64,000 nt of DNA, taken from the NCBI GenBank assembly GCA_963281255.1, contig OY725495.1, forward strand, positions 3,286,001-3,350,000, given 5' to 3'. Below, piece by piece: positions 1 to 10,072 of the stretch. The first letter of the stretch is position 1; every line of letters begins with the position of its first letter. Origin of the DNA: Aphrocallistes beatrix. Taxonomy: Eukaryota > Porifera > Hexactinellida > Sceptrulophora > Aphrocallistidae. The position numbers and the translations under genes are program-made. The notes under the pieces were generated by a model. The model did no database searches, had not been told where the DNA came from, and saw nothing but the letters and a program-made list of their open reading frames with translations.

Positions 1-144
1 ATATATACTCATAAAAACCGGAAGTGATGAGATTTTGCGAAAAAGAGTCGACGGTGCACATCTACACCATAAAGAGATCCTACATGCGAAATTTGGTAAA
101 ATTCGGACTGTTAGATTTCGCAGTAGCGCGCGTACGGACATATA

Positions 145-275
145 TACATACATACATACATACATACATACATACATACATACATACATACATACATACA
201 TACATACATACATACATACATACATACATACATACATACATACATACATACATACATACATACATACATACATAC
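145..275. repeat. (TACA)n microsatellite
   Basis: About 33 near-perfect tandem copies of the tetranucleotide TACA run without interruption. They create spurious Tyr-Ile-His-Thr and Val-Cys-Met-Tyr open frames on both strands, which should not be read as genes. The flank just downstream (about 290-325) resembles the stretch at about 20820-20860 (shared TGCCATAAGGG and ATCTCCCTAT), so the array probably sits in or next to a dispersed repeat. Confidence 0.97.
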
Positions 276-335
276 GGACGGACGAGATACTCCGTCCATG
301 CCATAAGGGCATCTCCCTATAGGAGCTGCACTAAA

Positions 336-672
336 AATACAAATAGGCAATATTCTAGATATATATGAAAGTATCAAGATATACTAATACAATAGTACTT
401 ACAGTCTAAATGCCATGAATAACTACGCACGTGCTGTGTTTTATCAGAACTGGAAAGGGTTTAAATTACAACTAAGCTGTAAACAATTGTAAGATGTTAA
501 TACTTACAAATATTATTTGAGGTTTTGCTGTGTGAACTACAATTATCATTATCAAATGAACAGAATATTCGAATATTGAATAATCTAACATTCCATCAAT
601 GAGATCTTGTTAACTAATGAAGCGAATTTGATATTTCGAGTAGCTTGACTCTATGAATATCAAATTAATCGT
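336..672 (-). repeat. Duplicate of the upstream region of the 8-TM genes
   Basis: This stretch aligns almost end to end with 11346-11690, which lies directly upstream of the membrane-protein gene at 10073-11263. A shorter, more decayed relative lies at 16322-16500, upstream of the gene at 15087-16262. Shared blocks include TACTTACAGTCTAAATG and GATCTTGTTAACTAATGAAG. By analogy a third copy of the minus-strand membrane gene would be expected to the left of position 1. Homology ends at 672, where a Helentron-like end begins. Confidence 0.85.
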
Positions 673-673
673 T

Positions 674-868
674 ACAAGCGTGCTTCGCTTGCTTGCGCTG
701 CACGGCTGGCGGGCACAAAGTGTCCGCTAGAGGCGTCCTTTGGACGCCTAGGCACATTGATTAATTATAAGGTAGATGAAATGTCTTAATACGTCTGTTT
801 TACTGTTGTGATCGATATCACTTGAAAAATCAAATTTTTGATGCGTAATGATGACGTCATAACACAGT
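674..868 (-). mobile_element. Helentron-like element, 3' part only
   Basis: Read on the minus strand, this ends in the GC-rich palindrome-rich terminus shared by the other copies in the window (GCAGCGCAAGCAAGCGAAGC-like, preceded by GTGTCCGCCAGCC). Upstream of that comes the family body with TGACGTCAT and a GATATCACT block. It is truncated at about 868. No coding sequence is present, so it is a non-autonomous copy. Confidence 0.7.
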
Positions 869-1212
869 ATTAACCTTGAAATGAATAGTCTAATGTGCTT
901 AATATACTTTCATAGATATGCTAGTATAGTGTATAGTGCTAATTCTAAAATACCAAGCAAGACGAATTATTTTTTCATTCGTTTGGATTAAAGTTTATAA
1001 TTCAATTGAAAATGTAAGAATATATTTAAGATTTATGTATAGCTATTGGAAACATTTTTGCGACGCACTCGATTCACAATCTGTTTCTGTAGATCACATA
1101 ACACAAGATATCGCTGTGTCAATGAACTATCAAATTCTGACACCGTGTATACAATTAGAAATTGTATGGTATACAGAATGATTTGTTCATTCAGTTTAGT
1201 GTTTATAACTAA
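869..1212. other. Unannotated spacer
   Basis: AT-rich sequence between the Helentron-like fragment and the first recognisable gag-like codons. The leader or left LTR of the decayed Ty3/gypsy element may lie here, but no second LTR copy is present for comparison, so no boundary can be set. Confidence 0.4.
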
Positions 1213-2985
1213 GATGGCCTCCTCCTCCCCTCGTAACCATCCAATCCTCTCCTCGTGTACTGAGTGTACCGGCAGTCGAGACGAGCACACTTGGGTCGGA
1301 TTACTTGTTCGGATATGCTATGTGTATACGGGAACTTGTGATCGAAGAGTCGTGGCAGAACATTTGGAAGCAGGAGACGTAGAGAGAACGCCCTGAAAGT
1401 TTTGATACAAAACCTGGACCCCCCTCCGGATCTTCACAGGGCGTTACAAAGGTTATGCAGAACCGATTGGGAAAAAGGAGAAGAGATAGATGTGTTTTTC
1501 TACAGACTGAAAAGCGAAGGCATTGAAGCTAAAGCCCCAATGAAGTTGGTTTGTAGCATATTGGTCGGACACTTCCGGAAACGGTACAACCCCTGATAAC
1601 GTGTGGCTCGAGAAAGAGGAAAACACAGAACTTAAGACGCCAAAGAGTAGGGCGTTTTTGGTAGAGGTCAAAAACGCATTACTCAAGAAAGGCCTCAGGA
1701 TGGATTACGGGTATCGCGATATCGGACTGATCGCCATGGTTACCGAGGCAGATGGTCCACAAGGTGAGAAGGATAGACGACGGATCGCTACGCTTCCCGA
1801 GGCGGATGGCGGGCAAAGTGAGAAGAGAATATCCGGGATCCAGTACGACGAGGATGCTAGGGAGCCGCCCGTTATGAGGGTGGATCAATATTACAATGGC
1901 AAACATAACCCGAAGAGTTTCAGTGGGATCCACGGAGGATAGGGAAGGACCAACTTCGCTCTTCCACAGCTCGATGCTTCGTGTGCGGTACTGACAATCA
2001 CCTCATGGCACACTGTCCAGAGAAACGTTGTCTTCGGAGTGGGGAGAAGGGATACGATCTGCGTCAGTGCAAAGGAATAGCAAAAACTTAAAATGTCTTT
2101 CAAACCACAGGCGACTCAGATGAACCCTGATGCTGCAGTCATCATACCTGCACAATTCATGGTAAACCGATCAATGTAATGCTGGACACGGGAGCTCAAC
2201 CCTCAGTAGTCGATAGAGCCACCATCGAGAAAATGAACTTTCCGTACTCTATGAGACGGGACCGAGTGTATGGGGTTTGAAAATGCCCCATACCGATATG
2301 TGGCACTTTGGAAGTGGAAATCGATGTGGGTGGTGGGAAGAAAACCGTACAGCAGTTAGAAATCTTAGATACAGACGTACGGACGGCGATACTGGTGAGA
2401 ATTTTTTAGGTTTTTAAGCAAGTTCCGCGAGGCTTGCTTCGATGTGAAAGGTCTTCGGATAAGGTTAGATGACCATTGGAAAGAGGTAGGGACTTCGGTA
2501 CACAGAGGACAAGCGCAATCCAAATATCGGCTCGAGTTGATCGTCATTTGGAGTTCGACAACGACGCGAACTCCGGTCCAGAGGGAGGCATTACATTCCA
2601 TACTAGAGAAACACAAGAAAGTATTCGCAGCGAATCCCAAGAAGCCAAAGGAAATACACACAGCCGAACATCGACTCACTCTCCTGGATGACCAACCTAT
2701 CAAATACTGCTCTCCACATACCGATAGCGAGGTCGCGGTACAGATAGACGAAACGAATAGAAACGGGATCATTTGACCCTCAGAATCACCATGGGGGTGT
2801 AGGATCATTTTAGTCCAAAAGAAAGATGGCACACAGGGGGTTGACTATAGGGGTTGAACACAGTCACTAAAAAGGACGCATACCAAATGCCCGATGCTAA
2901 GGACATTTTTAACCGAATGGGGGTAATCGAATATTCTCCACCTTAGACTGCGTCTCAGCATATTGGAGTATATCGAATATGTGCC
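1213..2985 (+). pseudogene. Decayed Ty3/gypsy retrotransposon (gag, protease, start of reverse transcriptase)
   Basis: A broken LTR-retrotransposon polyprotein is spread over several frames. A gag-like stretch (about 1400-1930) precedes a CCHC zinc knuckle at about 1977-2020 with C-x2-C-x4-H-x4-C spacing. A retropepsin active site reading LDTGA lies at about 2182-2199. From about 2640 comes the linker that precedes Ty3/gypsy reverse transcriptase, then IILVQKKDG and the KDAYQMPDAKDIF-type block, ending near 2980 in a CVSAYWS motif. Stop codons and frameshifts separate all parts. The catalytic YxDD region, RNase H and integrase are absent, because a foldback element starts at 3009. No LTR pair is visible. 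Confidence 0.88.
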
Positions 2986-3008
2986 ATTGGTGGCTGACCT
3001 AGCGGAGC

Positions 3009-3904
3009 CATAGCCTACTATAATAAGACCTCGGAGTAATTTGCGAATTTGGGACTAGGGATGCAGTAGAAGATGGTTGAAATAATACATGAGCTACCTT
3101 AAATCATTAATAAAGCACAATAGAGCTTAGGAATGTATTACCAGCATATATAAATCAAAGTACTCATATCCGTTGTTAAAATTTAAATTAGTCAACATAT
3201 GGTTGCGCAATAGGGTATATTTGTGACAAATTTGGTGATTTTCAGAGGTCGTTTAAGGGTACTTCTAAGTGTTTTTATTATAAAACTTTTTGCATAGAAC
3301 TGAGATGTGAATGGATTAATACGAAAAATTTGTAATTTTTTGCTACATTCCAGCATTTGCTATGGAAACGTGTTTTGATCAGTTGGGGTTATATCTTGAA
3401 AACCGCGATAGTTAGACATTCAAATGTAGTGGCATTTGATAGCCAATATACTATTTTCTATTAAGCGATAATATAATTTCGACGTCTAAATTCAATGGTT
3501 TACGAGATATTCGCCAAATTACCGAATGTGACCAATATGCTAAATTGTCTAATAAAACCATTAAATTTAGACAAATAAATTATATTATTACTTAATAGGA
3601 AATAGTATATTGGCTATCAAATGGAGTTACATTTGAATGTCTAGCTATCGCGGTTTTCAAGATACAACCTCAACTGATCAGAACACGTTTCCATAGCAAA
3701 ACTGGAATGTAGCAACATTCCATGAAAAAAATTTTTCGTATTATATATAACCCATTCACATCTCAGTTCTATGCAAAAAGTTTTATAATAAAAGCACTTA
3801 GAAGTGCCCTTAAAAGACCTCTGAAAATCACCAAATTTGTCACAAACATAACCTATTGCGCAACCATATGGTGACTAATCTAAATTTAAACAACGGATAT
3901 GGGT
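3009..3904. mobile_element. Foldback (long inverted repeat) element, copy A
   Basis: The sequence folds on itself around about 3530. The left arm (about 3160-3520) is matched in inverse by the right arm (about 3550-3904), for example ACCTCTGAAAATCACCAAAT against its complement. The left end starts CATAGCCTACT, as in copies at 5162 and 49546. The outer 150 bp or so of the right arm is missing, because the 4.4-kb TIR element starts at 3905. There is no coding capacity. It belongs to the same family as 49546-50611 but a different subfamily. Confidence 0.85.
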
Positions 3905-4480
3905 ACTAGGGTGGAGTGAATTTCACGCTATCAAAAAGCTCTCTTCAGGATTTGGAGGCTTACTCTAAGAAGTATTCCTGCAAAATTTGAGCAAGATATA
4001 TTGATGTTTGACCCTGCCACAATCGACTTGTTTGAACCGGTCATAAATCAGTGAATTAATATAGACCCATAAAATATGGATTACTTTATGATTTAGTACT
4101 AAAATCAGAATTTCTTTTTAATTTTTTTTAAAATTCAGTTTTATCTCCCTCAAAATATACAGACTATGTGTGATATCGAATGACATTGACTTCTAAGTAT
4201 GTTACAGGTATTATATTTGCAATATGATCTCTTTACCTTAGTTATTATTTAATTATAGTGGATATGGAATTTGGTGGTATTGTATTACATTATGTAATGT
4301 GGATGACTTTTGGAATGCACAAATAATTATTCAATTATAGTGGATAAGGAATTTGGTGGTAGTTGTATTACCTTTGGAATGCACCTTCCACTTTTGAAAA
4401 TTGTATCTCATATTTGGTAAACCGCAGGAGCTACCATTAGGACAGCTTATGCCTCAAAAGAAGTGTTCCTGTACTAAGAG

Positions 4481-5080
4481 TTGACTAGGCTCGAAACTAC
4501 AATAAGTGGGCTGAAACCTTCAAAAATTTCGGATACTGCTGAAATTGTAGTTTCAGATATCCTATCAATTTGGAACCGTGCTACTATTCCGACATTTACG
4601 TTTTACACAGTCCAGAAAAAGATCATTGAACTAGTAACTATTATCAGGAATCTGATAAAAGTACACAAGACCCGTTCGGATACTGAGACATTCAAATTTC
4701 AGGTAATGCAGTTTGATCAACTATTTGACATCTGTTCATGCCCATGTTTCGCAAATTTCTTTAGTTTGCATGAGACTATTCCACAATCAAAGGAAATATC
4801 TACACAATGATGTAGATGCAATCCAACGATTCTAATTAACCAGTTCGACATCCACTTCTATTTTGATCAGATGGGTCTCCGTGTGAAGTTCATTGGAATA
4901 TCGAGCATTTGCCACAATATCGAGCATTTGCCACAAGATATATTAGCAGAACTTAGCTGTGACCAGAAATATCTTTACATGATGTAGCGTGCAGTCCAAG
5001 AGGGACATGAACATTTCGATGAGAAGCTTGCATCGCTTAATCCGGGAACAGTACATAATGCAGGTTGGAACTTGGTTGAC
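4481..5080 (+). pseudogene. N-terminal part of the TIR element's protein (broken)
   Basis: An open stretch of about 109 codons (4481-4810) contains the pattern IWNRATIPT, then KKIIELV, then QFDQLFDICSC. The frame continues past a stop at 4808, still protein-like (DQKYLYMM, then QEGHEHFDEKL), to about 5080. From memory, this resembles the N-terminal module of an uncharacterised protein family repeated in many invertebrate genomes, with a variable linker ending DDLFDIAHA. That resemblance is recollection and not a search result. In-frame stops make it a pseudogene. Confidence 0.55.
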
Positions 5081-5323
5081 AAAGGCGAATCGGATCTTAC
5101 GATTTTACCTCTCTACTCTGCATCCGTCTGTGGAATAAGTGTAGTTTCTATTATAATCAATCATAGCCTACTATACATAAGGCCTCACAACTGATTGTGG
5201 ATTTTGGACCAGGGATGCGGAAGAAGACAGTTGAACTAATGCATGAGCTGCCTTAAATCATTTACAAAGCACAATAGAGCTTAGGAATATATTATCAGCA
5301 TATATAAATATGGTGTCAAAGTA

Positions 5324-6629
5324 CGAGGGGTGCCCGATAAGTTTTTAGCCTTGATTCGAAAACAGCATTATAATAGAATGCATTATTATAATTGTTCAAA
5401 ATACTCTCCTCCAGCTTTAATACACTTGTCCATTCTGCAAAACCAACTATCAAAAGCTTCGGCGAACTCATTTTCTCGGATGTCCTCCAAAGCCTCTGAT
5501 AATGCTGACCGCACTTCATCATTGCTGCTGAAAACCCTCCCCTTCAACTTCTTCTTAATACGAGGAAAGAGCCAGAAGTCACATGGAGCTAAATCTGGGC
5601 TGTAGGGTGGGTGAGATAATTCCTCGAAGCCAGTTTCTTCAATAAATTTCCTTGTTTTCAGGGCCTTATGTGAACTTGCATTATCATGATGCAGCAGTAA
5701 ACCCCTTGTCCCATCTTCTGGTCGCATTTTATGAACATTTTGAATGAGTTCTGGGAGGCAACTAGTGGTGTACCATTCTGAAGAGACTGTTTTGCCACTC
5801 TCTAGTGCAACTACTGCACGAATACCTTTAGGATCAAAGAATATTGCATACATTTGCTTCTTAGAATACTGACTTTTCCTAACTTTTTGAGGGGGAGGTT
5901 CACCTATTGGAGTCCACTGACGGCTCTGCTCTTTGGATTCTGGGTCATAATGATAAATCCATGTTTCATCACCCGTAATCACTTTGGAAACCAGAGGAGA
6001 AGTGCCTTTTTTGAATTTTGACTTCATTTTCTTGCACCAATCAATTCGGGCCACTTTCTGCTCAGGTTTGAGCAAATGAGGAATCCACCTTGCACAGACT
6101 TTTGTTAAGTGTAGAATTTCGTGTAGGATGAATTGGATCACATCATTACTGATACCCAACTCGTACTGAATCTGTCTATAGGTTATGTGCTTATCATTAA
6201 GTACCAACTTCTCAATTGCGCTGATGTTCTCTGGGGTCGAAGCAGTCAACGGCGACCCTGGTCTAGGTTTGTCAGTAAGGTCAAAATTTCCTCTTCTAAA
6301 CTCTCTGTACCAGTTTTTTACAGTAGCAAGAGATGTAACATCGTTACCGAAAGCTTGTATTAACTGTTGGTAACAATCATCAATTGTTTTATCCATTTTA
6401 AATTGAAAAAGAATAATTGCCCGAATTTGCTCTTTTGTGAGGATAATATTTTCAGTAATATTTGCCTGAGCCATCATACAAAATGTAGCAAAACTTCAGA
6501 AAAATATATAGTAGAGAGCTAGGATTTACAGAGTCAGTTAGTAAAGTATCGAGTTATAAGAAAAATGTATGGTTCGTTAATAATGACTTAATATATGTTC
6601 AAGGCTAAAAACTTATCGGGCACCCCTCG
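5324..6629 (-). mobile_element. Complete mariner transposon
   Basis: It is 1306 bp, bounded by near-perfect TIRs starting CGAGGGGTGCCCGATAAG on the left, with the complementary CTTATCGGGCACCCCTCG on the right. It is flanked by the TA target duplication typical of the Tc1/mariner superfamily (5322-5323 and 6630-6631). It carries one long minus-strand transposase frame. Clean ends and an open frame suggest a recent insertion. Confidence 0.95.
5386..6477 (-). CDS. Mariner transposase (apparently intact)
   Basis: A 363-residue transposase that cuts and pastes its own element by binding the TIRs through its N-terminal half. The first helix-turn-helix region spans roughly residues 15-60, and a second follows the GRPGSPLT hinge at about 70-115. 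The WIPHLL sequence is the family's WVPHEL-type motif. The catalytic triad is DD34D: GDETWIYH gives the first Asp, HHDNASSH the second and YSPDLAPCD the third, with exactly 34 residues between the second and third. The length is normal or slightly long for mariner and there are no internal stops. I chose the start at the first Met; starting at the second Met (MAQANITEN) is equally possible. Confidence 0.93.
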   Translation of the reverse strand: MMAQANITENIILTKEQIRAIILFQFKMDKTIDDCYQQLIQAFGNDVTSLATVKNWYREFRRGNFDLTDKPRPGSPLTASTPENISAIEKLVLNDKHITYRQIQYELGISNDVIQFILHEILHLTKVCARWIPHLLKPEQKVARIDWCKKMKSKFKKGTSPLVSKVITGDETWIYHYDPESKEQSRQWTPIGEPPPQKVRKSQYSKKQMYAIFFDPKGIRAVVALESGKTVSSEWYTTSCLPELIQNVHKMRPEDGTRGLLLHHDNASSHKALKTRKFIEETGFEELSHPPYSPDLAPCDFWLFPRIKKKLKGRVFSSNDEVRSALSEALEDIRENEFAEAFDSWFCRMDKCIKAGGEYFEQL

Positions 6630-7329
6630 TACCCATATCCATTGTTAAAAATTTGATTAGTCACCATATGGTTGCGCAATAGGTTATATTTGTGACAAAT
6701 ATGGTGATTTTCAGAGGCCGTTTAGGGGCACTTCTAAGTGTTTTTACTGTAAAATTTTTCGCATAGAACTGAGATATGAATGGGTTAATACGAAAATTTT
6801 GGAATTTTTTCATGGAATGTTGGTACATTCCAGTCTTGCTATGGAAACGTGTTTTGGTCAGTTTGGGTCATATCTTGAGAACCACAAGAGCTAGACATTT
6901 AAATGTAATTCCATTTGATTGGAAATATACTACTTCCTATTAAGTGATAATATAATTTCAACCTCTAAATTCAAAGGTTTATGAGATAATCGACAAATTA
7001 TCAAATGTGACCAATATGGTACATTGTCGAATATCTCATAAACTATTGAATTTAGAGGTCGAAATTATATTATCACTTAATAGGAAGTAATATATTCGCT
7101 ATCAAATGGAATTACATTTGAATGTGTAGCCATTGCAGTTTTCAAGATATAACGCCAACTGACCAAAACACGTTTCCATAGCAACACTGGAATGTACCAA
7201 CATTCCATGAAAAAAATTTATGCGCCATCCTGGTTTTATTTCAAATCTCATCCCTACTGTTATCATGGATCAAGTAATCTATTCTATTCTATTCTATCCA
7301 ACTAATGCGTGACCATCTGAATGTGAGCG

Positions 7330-7816
7330 AATTCAAAATTGCCAAAGGAGTTATACAACATAATGCACATGTGGCACATCCTGAAAATGTTATTTTGGGT
7401 GCTCTAGTGGACGATGATTTGTCTGTTCAGGGAACTCGCTCTGCAAAAGGTTATTGAAGCTAAGGACATTTATTCATCAGCATCTCATGAAATAATCAGA
7501 ACTTTTAAGCCTCCCCCAATTAATTTTCAAGCTGACACATACTGGAATTTAATTGATTGGAAATCAACTGATGTTACAGTTCCACCGCAATTTCAGATAT
7601 CCCGATAAGTATTCTGGAAAAGGCTGTCATTGATGGGAAACTTTTGATTCCAAAGGTAGCTTGTAATACCCAATCAGTGGAACGAACTGTGAAGCTAATA
7701 ACAGAAAAATGTATGCAAACAACATCATACGAAGAGCGTCATGGTCATGTATTATCAGCCTTAGCATCAAGAAGCAAAATGCCACATTTTGACACAAAAA
7801 GAGAATTCATACTATA
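7330..7816 (+). pseudogene. C-terminal part of the TIR element's protein (broken)
   Basis: Decayed coding sequence in several frames. One stretch (about 7406-7607) reads through FKPPPINFQADTYWNLIDW. A second, in another frame from about 7640, contains NTQSVERTVKLITE, then SALASRSKMPHFDTKREF and a stop. From memory, that last pattern (Q-x-VER-x-VKLVTEA, then SR-x-MP-x-F-x-x-K) is the C-terminal signature of the same uncharacterised invertebrate family suggested for 4481-5080. That supports one protein once spanning both pieces before foldback element B inserted. Confidence 0.55.
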
Positions 7817-8379
7817 GAATTACGTTACTAATTGTTTAATACACTTGTATATGCCTCATACACTAGAATTAAAATTTGATTCTTAAGGAATAGCCAAAAG
7901 TTACCTAATATGTCCTAAGGCATATGAAACATTTTAATTCACGTGAAATACTTTGGGAGTCAATGTTATTCGATATCACACATATTCTGTATATTTTAAG
8001 GGAGATAAAACTGAATGTATTAATAAAAATTCAAAAAAAGTCTAATTTTAGTACTAAATCATAAAGTAATCATATTTTATGGGTCTATACTAATTCACTG
8101 ATTTATGAATTCGACCGGTTCAAACAAGTCGATTGTGGCAGGGTCAAACATCAATATATCTTGCTCAAATTTTGCAGGAATACTTCTTAGACTAAGCCTC
8201 CAAAATCCTGAAGAGAGCTTTTTGATAGCTTGAAAAAAGTGAAATTCAGTCCACCCTAGTGTATAATGGCTAAGTGCCTACTTATATATAGTATGTATAT
8301 AAATGAACTGTATGTACTCGTATTATTGTATTCTGCTCAGGTTTTAATATTGAATTGATATCTATATTTCTGTCTAATA

Positions 8380-9607
8380 ATGGCTACACAGAATGTGGAA
8401 TCCAATGAATGTGTTTTCGATCGAATAATTTCAGAAATAGTAACTGTTTTCGCTCTCATCATAGAACAAACTAAAAAGCGAAGAGATCAGCTAATCACTC
8501 AACTGAATGAGCTCAGAATTCAGCATCACGAAAAACTGTCACAAATACCTGGACTCAAAGAACTGGAACAGATGCGAACACAAATAATGAAAATTAGTAT
8601 CAAGGAGAATTCTCTGTTGAAAGTCCAAGAAGCTTCTCTCGCTCCGATTGTAAAGCAGATCAATGATCTGAAAGAGAAGTCAGTTGGTGAACCTCTCCTC
8701 AGGTTTGAGTGTCCTCTCACTGAGATGCTGGATAAGATGGAGACACTAGGAGCTATCATGGACGAGCAGGTGAATGTGGATGTGAAACCCTCGAATGAAC
8801 AGCGAATTGACTACTCCAAAAAGATTCTAGCAAAGAAGACAATCGGGAAAAGAGGAAAAGGAAATGGTGAGTTTCTATATCCTTCAAAGATGCATATAAG
8901 TAATAGCGGACAACTCTATGTGATAGATAGAGATAACAGACGTGTTCAAGTGTTCGATGCAGAGAGTGGAAACTTTCTGTTGCAGTTTGGTCGACCACAA
9001 TTCAGTAATCCTAATGGAGTTACAACCAATAATACGTTCTGTTATGTAACAGATGTAAATGAAAACAAAATATTTCAATTTTCCATTAAAGATTATAGTC
9101 TAGCTAGAGAAACCACGGGGAGCTGGTGGTTCTTTTAAGAATCTGAATAATCCAGCTGGTATTGCGATGAGTGAGGAAGATTTAATGTATGTAACTGACT
9201 ATGGCAACAACAGAGTGTGTGTGTATGATGCTACACTCAACTATGTGGATGAGTTAGGAGTTGGAATGTTACGATATCCACGAGACGTTAAGATCTACTG
9301 CAATGAAATATACATACTTGACCAAGGATTCCACTGTCTGCATATATTCACCAAGTTCGGCATTAAACAGTGTTCTATGCTCCATTCAGGAGAATATGAG
9401 GCAATTTCTACTGCTAGTTCATTTACTATCGACGCAGATTGGAATATTATTGTATCTGATATTGATTCTCAAGCTTTGAAAATATTCTCCATAAAAGGGA
9501 AGTTATTACATAGGATTGATAGAGAAGATTGCTTTGGAGTTGTTCTCTTTAGAGGAAATTTATTCCTCTCTTGCCGTGAACCATCACACTGCATCAAACT
9601 ATTCTAA
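8380..9607 (+). pseudogene. NHL-repeat coiled-coil protein, one frameshift
   Basis: A single-exon gene of about 409 codons. Residues 1-120 form a coiled coil (KKRRDQLITQLNELRIQ through NDLKEKSVGEP). From about residue 155 onward come NHL beta-propeller repeats, for example GQLYVIDRDNRRVQVFD, FCYVTDVNENKIFQF and LMYVTDYGNNRVCVYD. It resembles the C-terminal half of TRIM-NHL proteins, but no RING or B-box is visible. The frame is lost at about 9118, where a GGGG run has one more base than the paralogue at 50761-52015; after it the other frame stays open to the stop at 9607. It is either a young pseudogene or a base-call error. It converges on the membrane gene at 10073. Confidence 0.8.
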
Positions 9608-10072
9608 TTATCTATCTATATCTTATTTACTAGTGAATGCACATTTATGTTATATGTTGTGTGATAGAGAACTGTGAGAAGCGAGTATGTTTTAATTTAA
9701 GATTTCTATGATACTGAATATTGTTATCTTGATCAATCTCCCATCGAACTGGATGTGACCTAAATTCTAATTTTTATGGGGAGAAACTAGGATTACCACC
9801 CGTGAGCTCCCTTTGGACTGATAATCGGGATTTCCTTCATGTCAATGTGTCTTACGTAACCTGATACAACGGTCATACGAGACTATTGATGAAATATTGT
9901 GCGTCAGCACTGATATCGTCAGACCGGTGATTCCACAATGTCTTGAAGGAAATTCCTTCAATTATACAGCTCAATTTATGATTTGATATTTGGTAATTAT
10001 TAATAAATTGTTTACATACCATTTTACAATACTTCAAATAAAAACAAAAAACGCATGCAAATAATTGGACAC
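9608..10072. other. Spacer between convergent NHL and 8-TM genes
   Basis: No gene is visible. The last 80 bp (from about 9996) is homologous to 14984-15086, the 3' flank of the second membrane-gene copy. This places the duplication boundary upstream of both stop codons. Confidence 0.6.

Larger units (their letters stand above)
5162..7217. mobile_element. Foldback element copy B, split by a mariner
   Basis: The left end, CATAGCCTACTATA, matches copy A and the element at 49546. The left arm is interrupted at 5323 by a complete mariner and resumes at 6632 (CCATATCCATTGTT) through about 7005. The inverse arm runs about 7020-7217 and is cut off early at an unrelated junction. Removing the mariner restores co-linearity with copy A (AAAGTAC joined to CCATATCC). 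This element itself lies inside the 4.4-kb TIR element. Confidence 0.82.
3905..8265 (+). mobile_element. 4.4-kb DNA transposon with about 300-bp TIRs
   Basis: The left end (ACTAGGGTGGA then TGAATTTCAC, 3905 to about 4206) is repeated in inverse at the right end (about 7943-8265, finishing TCCACCCTAGT). The two 300-bp arms remain close relatives throughout, including the GACCCTGCCACAATCGACTT block. Between them lie two decayed pieces of one plus-strand protein (see separate entries) and a foldback element that itself contains a mariner. I see no convincing target-site duplication; a TA is possible. The superfamily is unassigned. Confidence 0.8.

Noticed and set aside
141..275. CRISPR-like array
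   Set aside because: It is a simple tetranucleotide repeat with no spacers, and the window is eukaryotic.
24..377. Open frames of Tyr-Ile-His-Thr and Val-Cys-Met-Tyr repeats
   Set aside because: They are produced entirely by the TACA microsatellite.
9088..9166. Short intron explaining the NHL frame change at about 9118
   Set aside because: The paralogue is continuous across this point and the difference is a single base; no GT...AG of realistic length is present.
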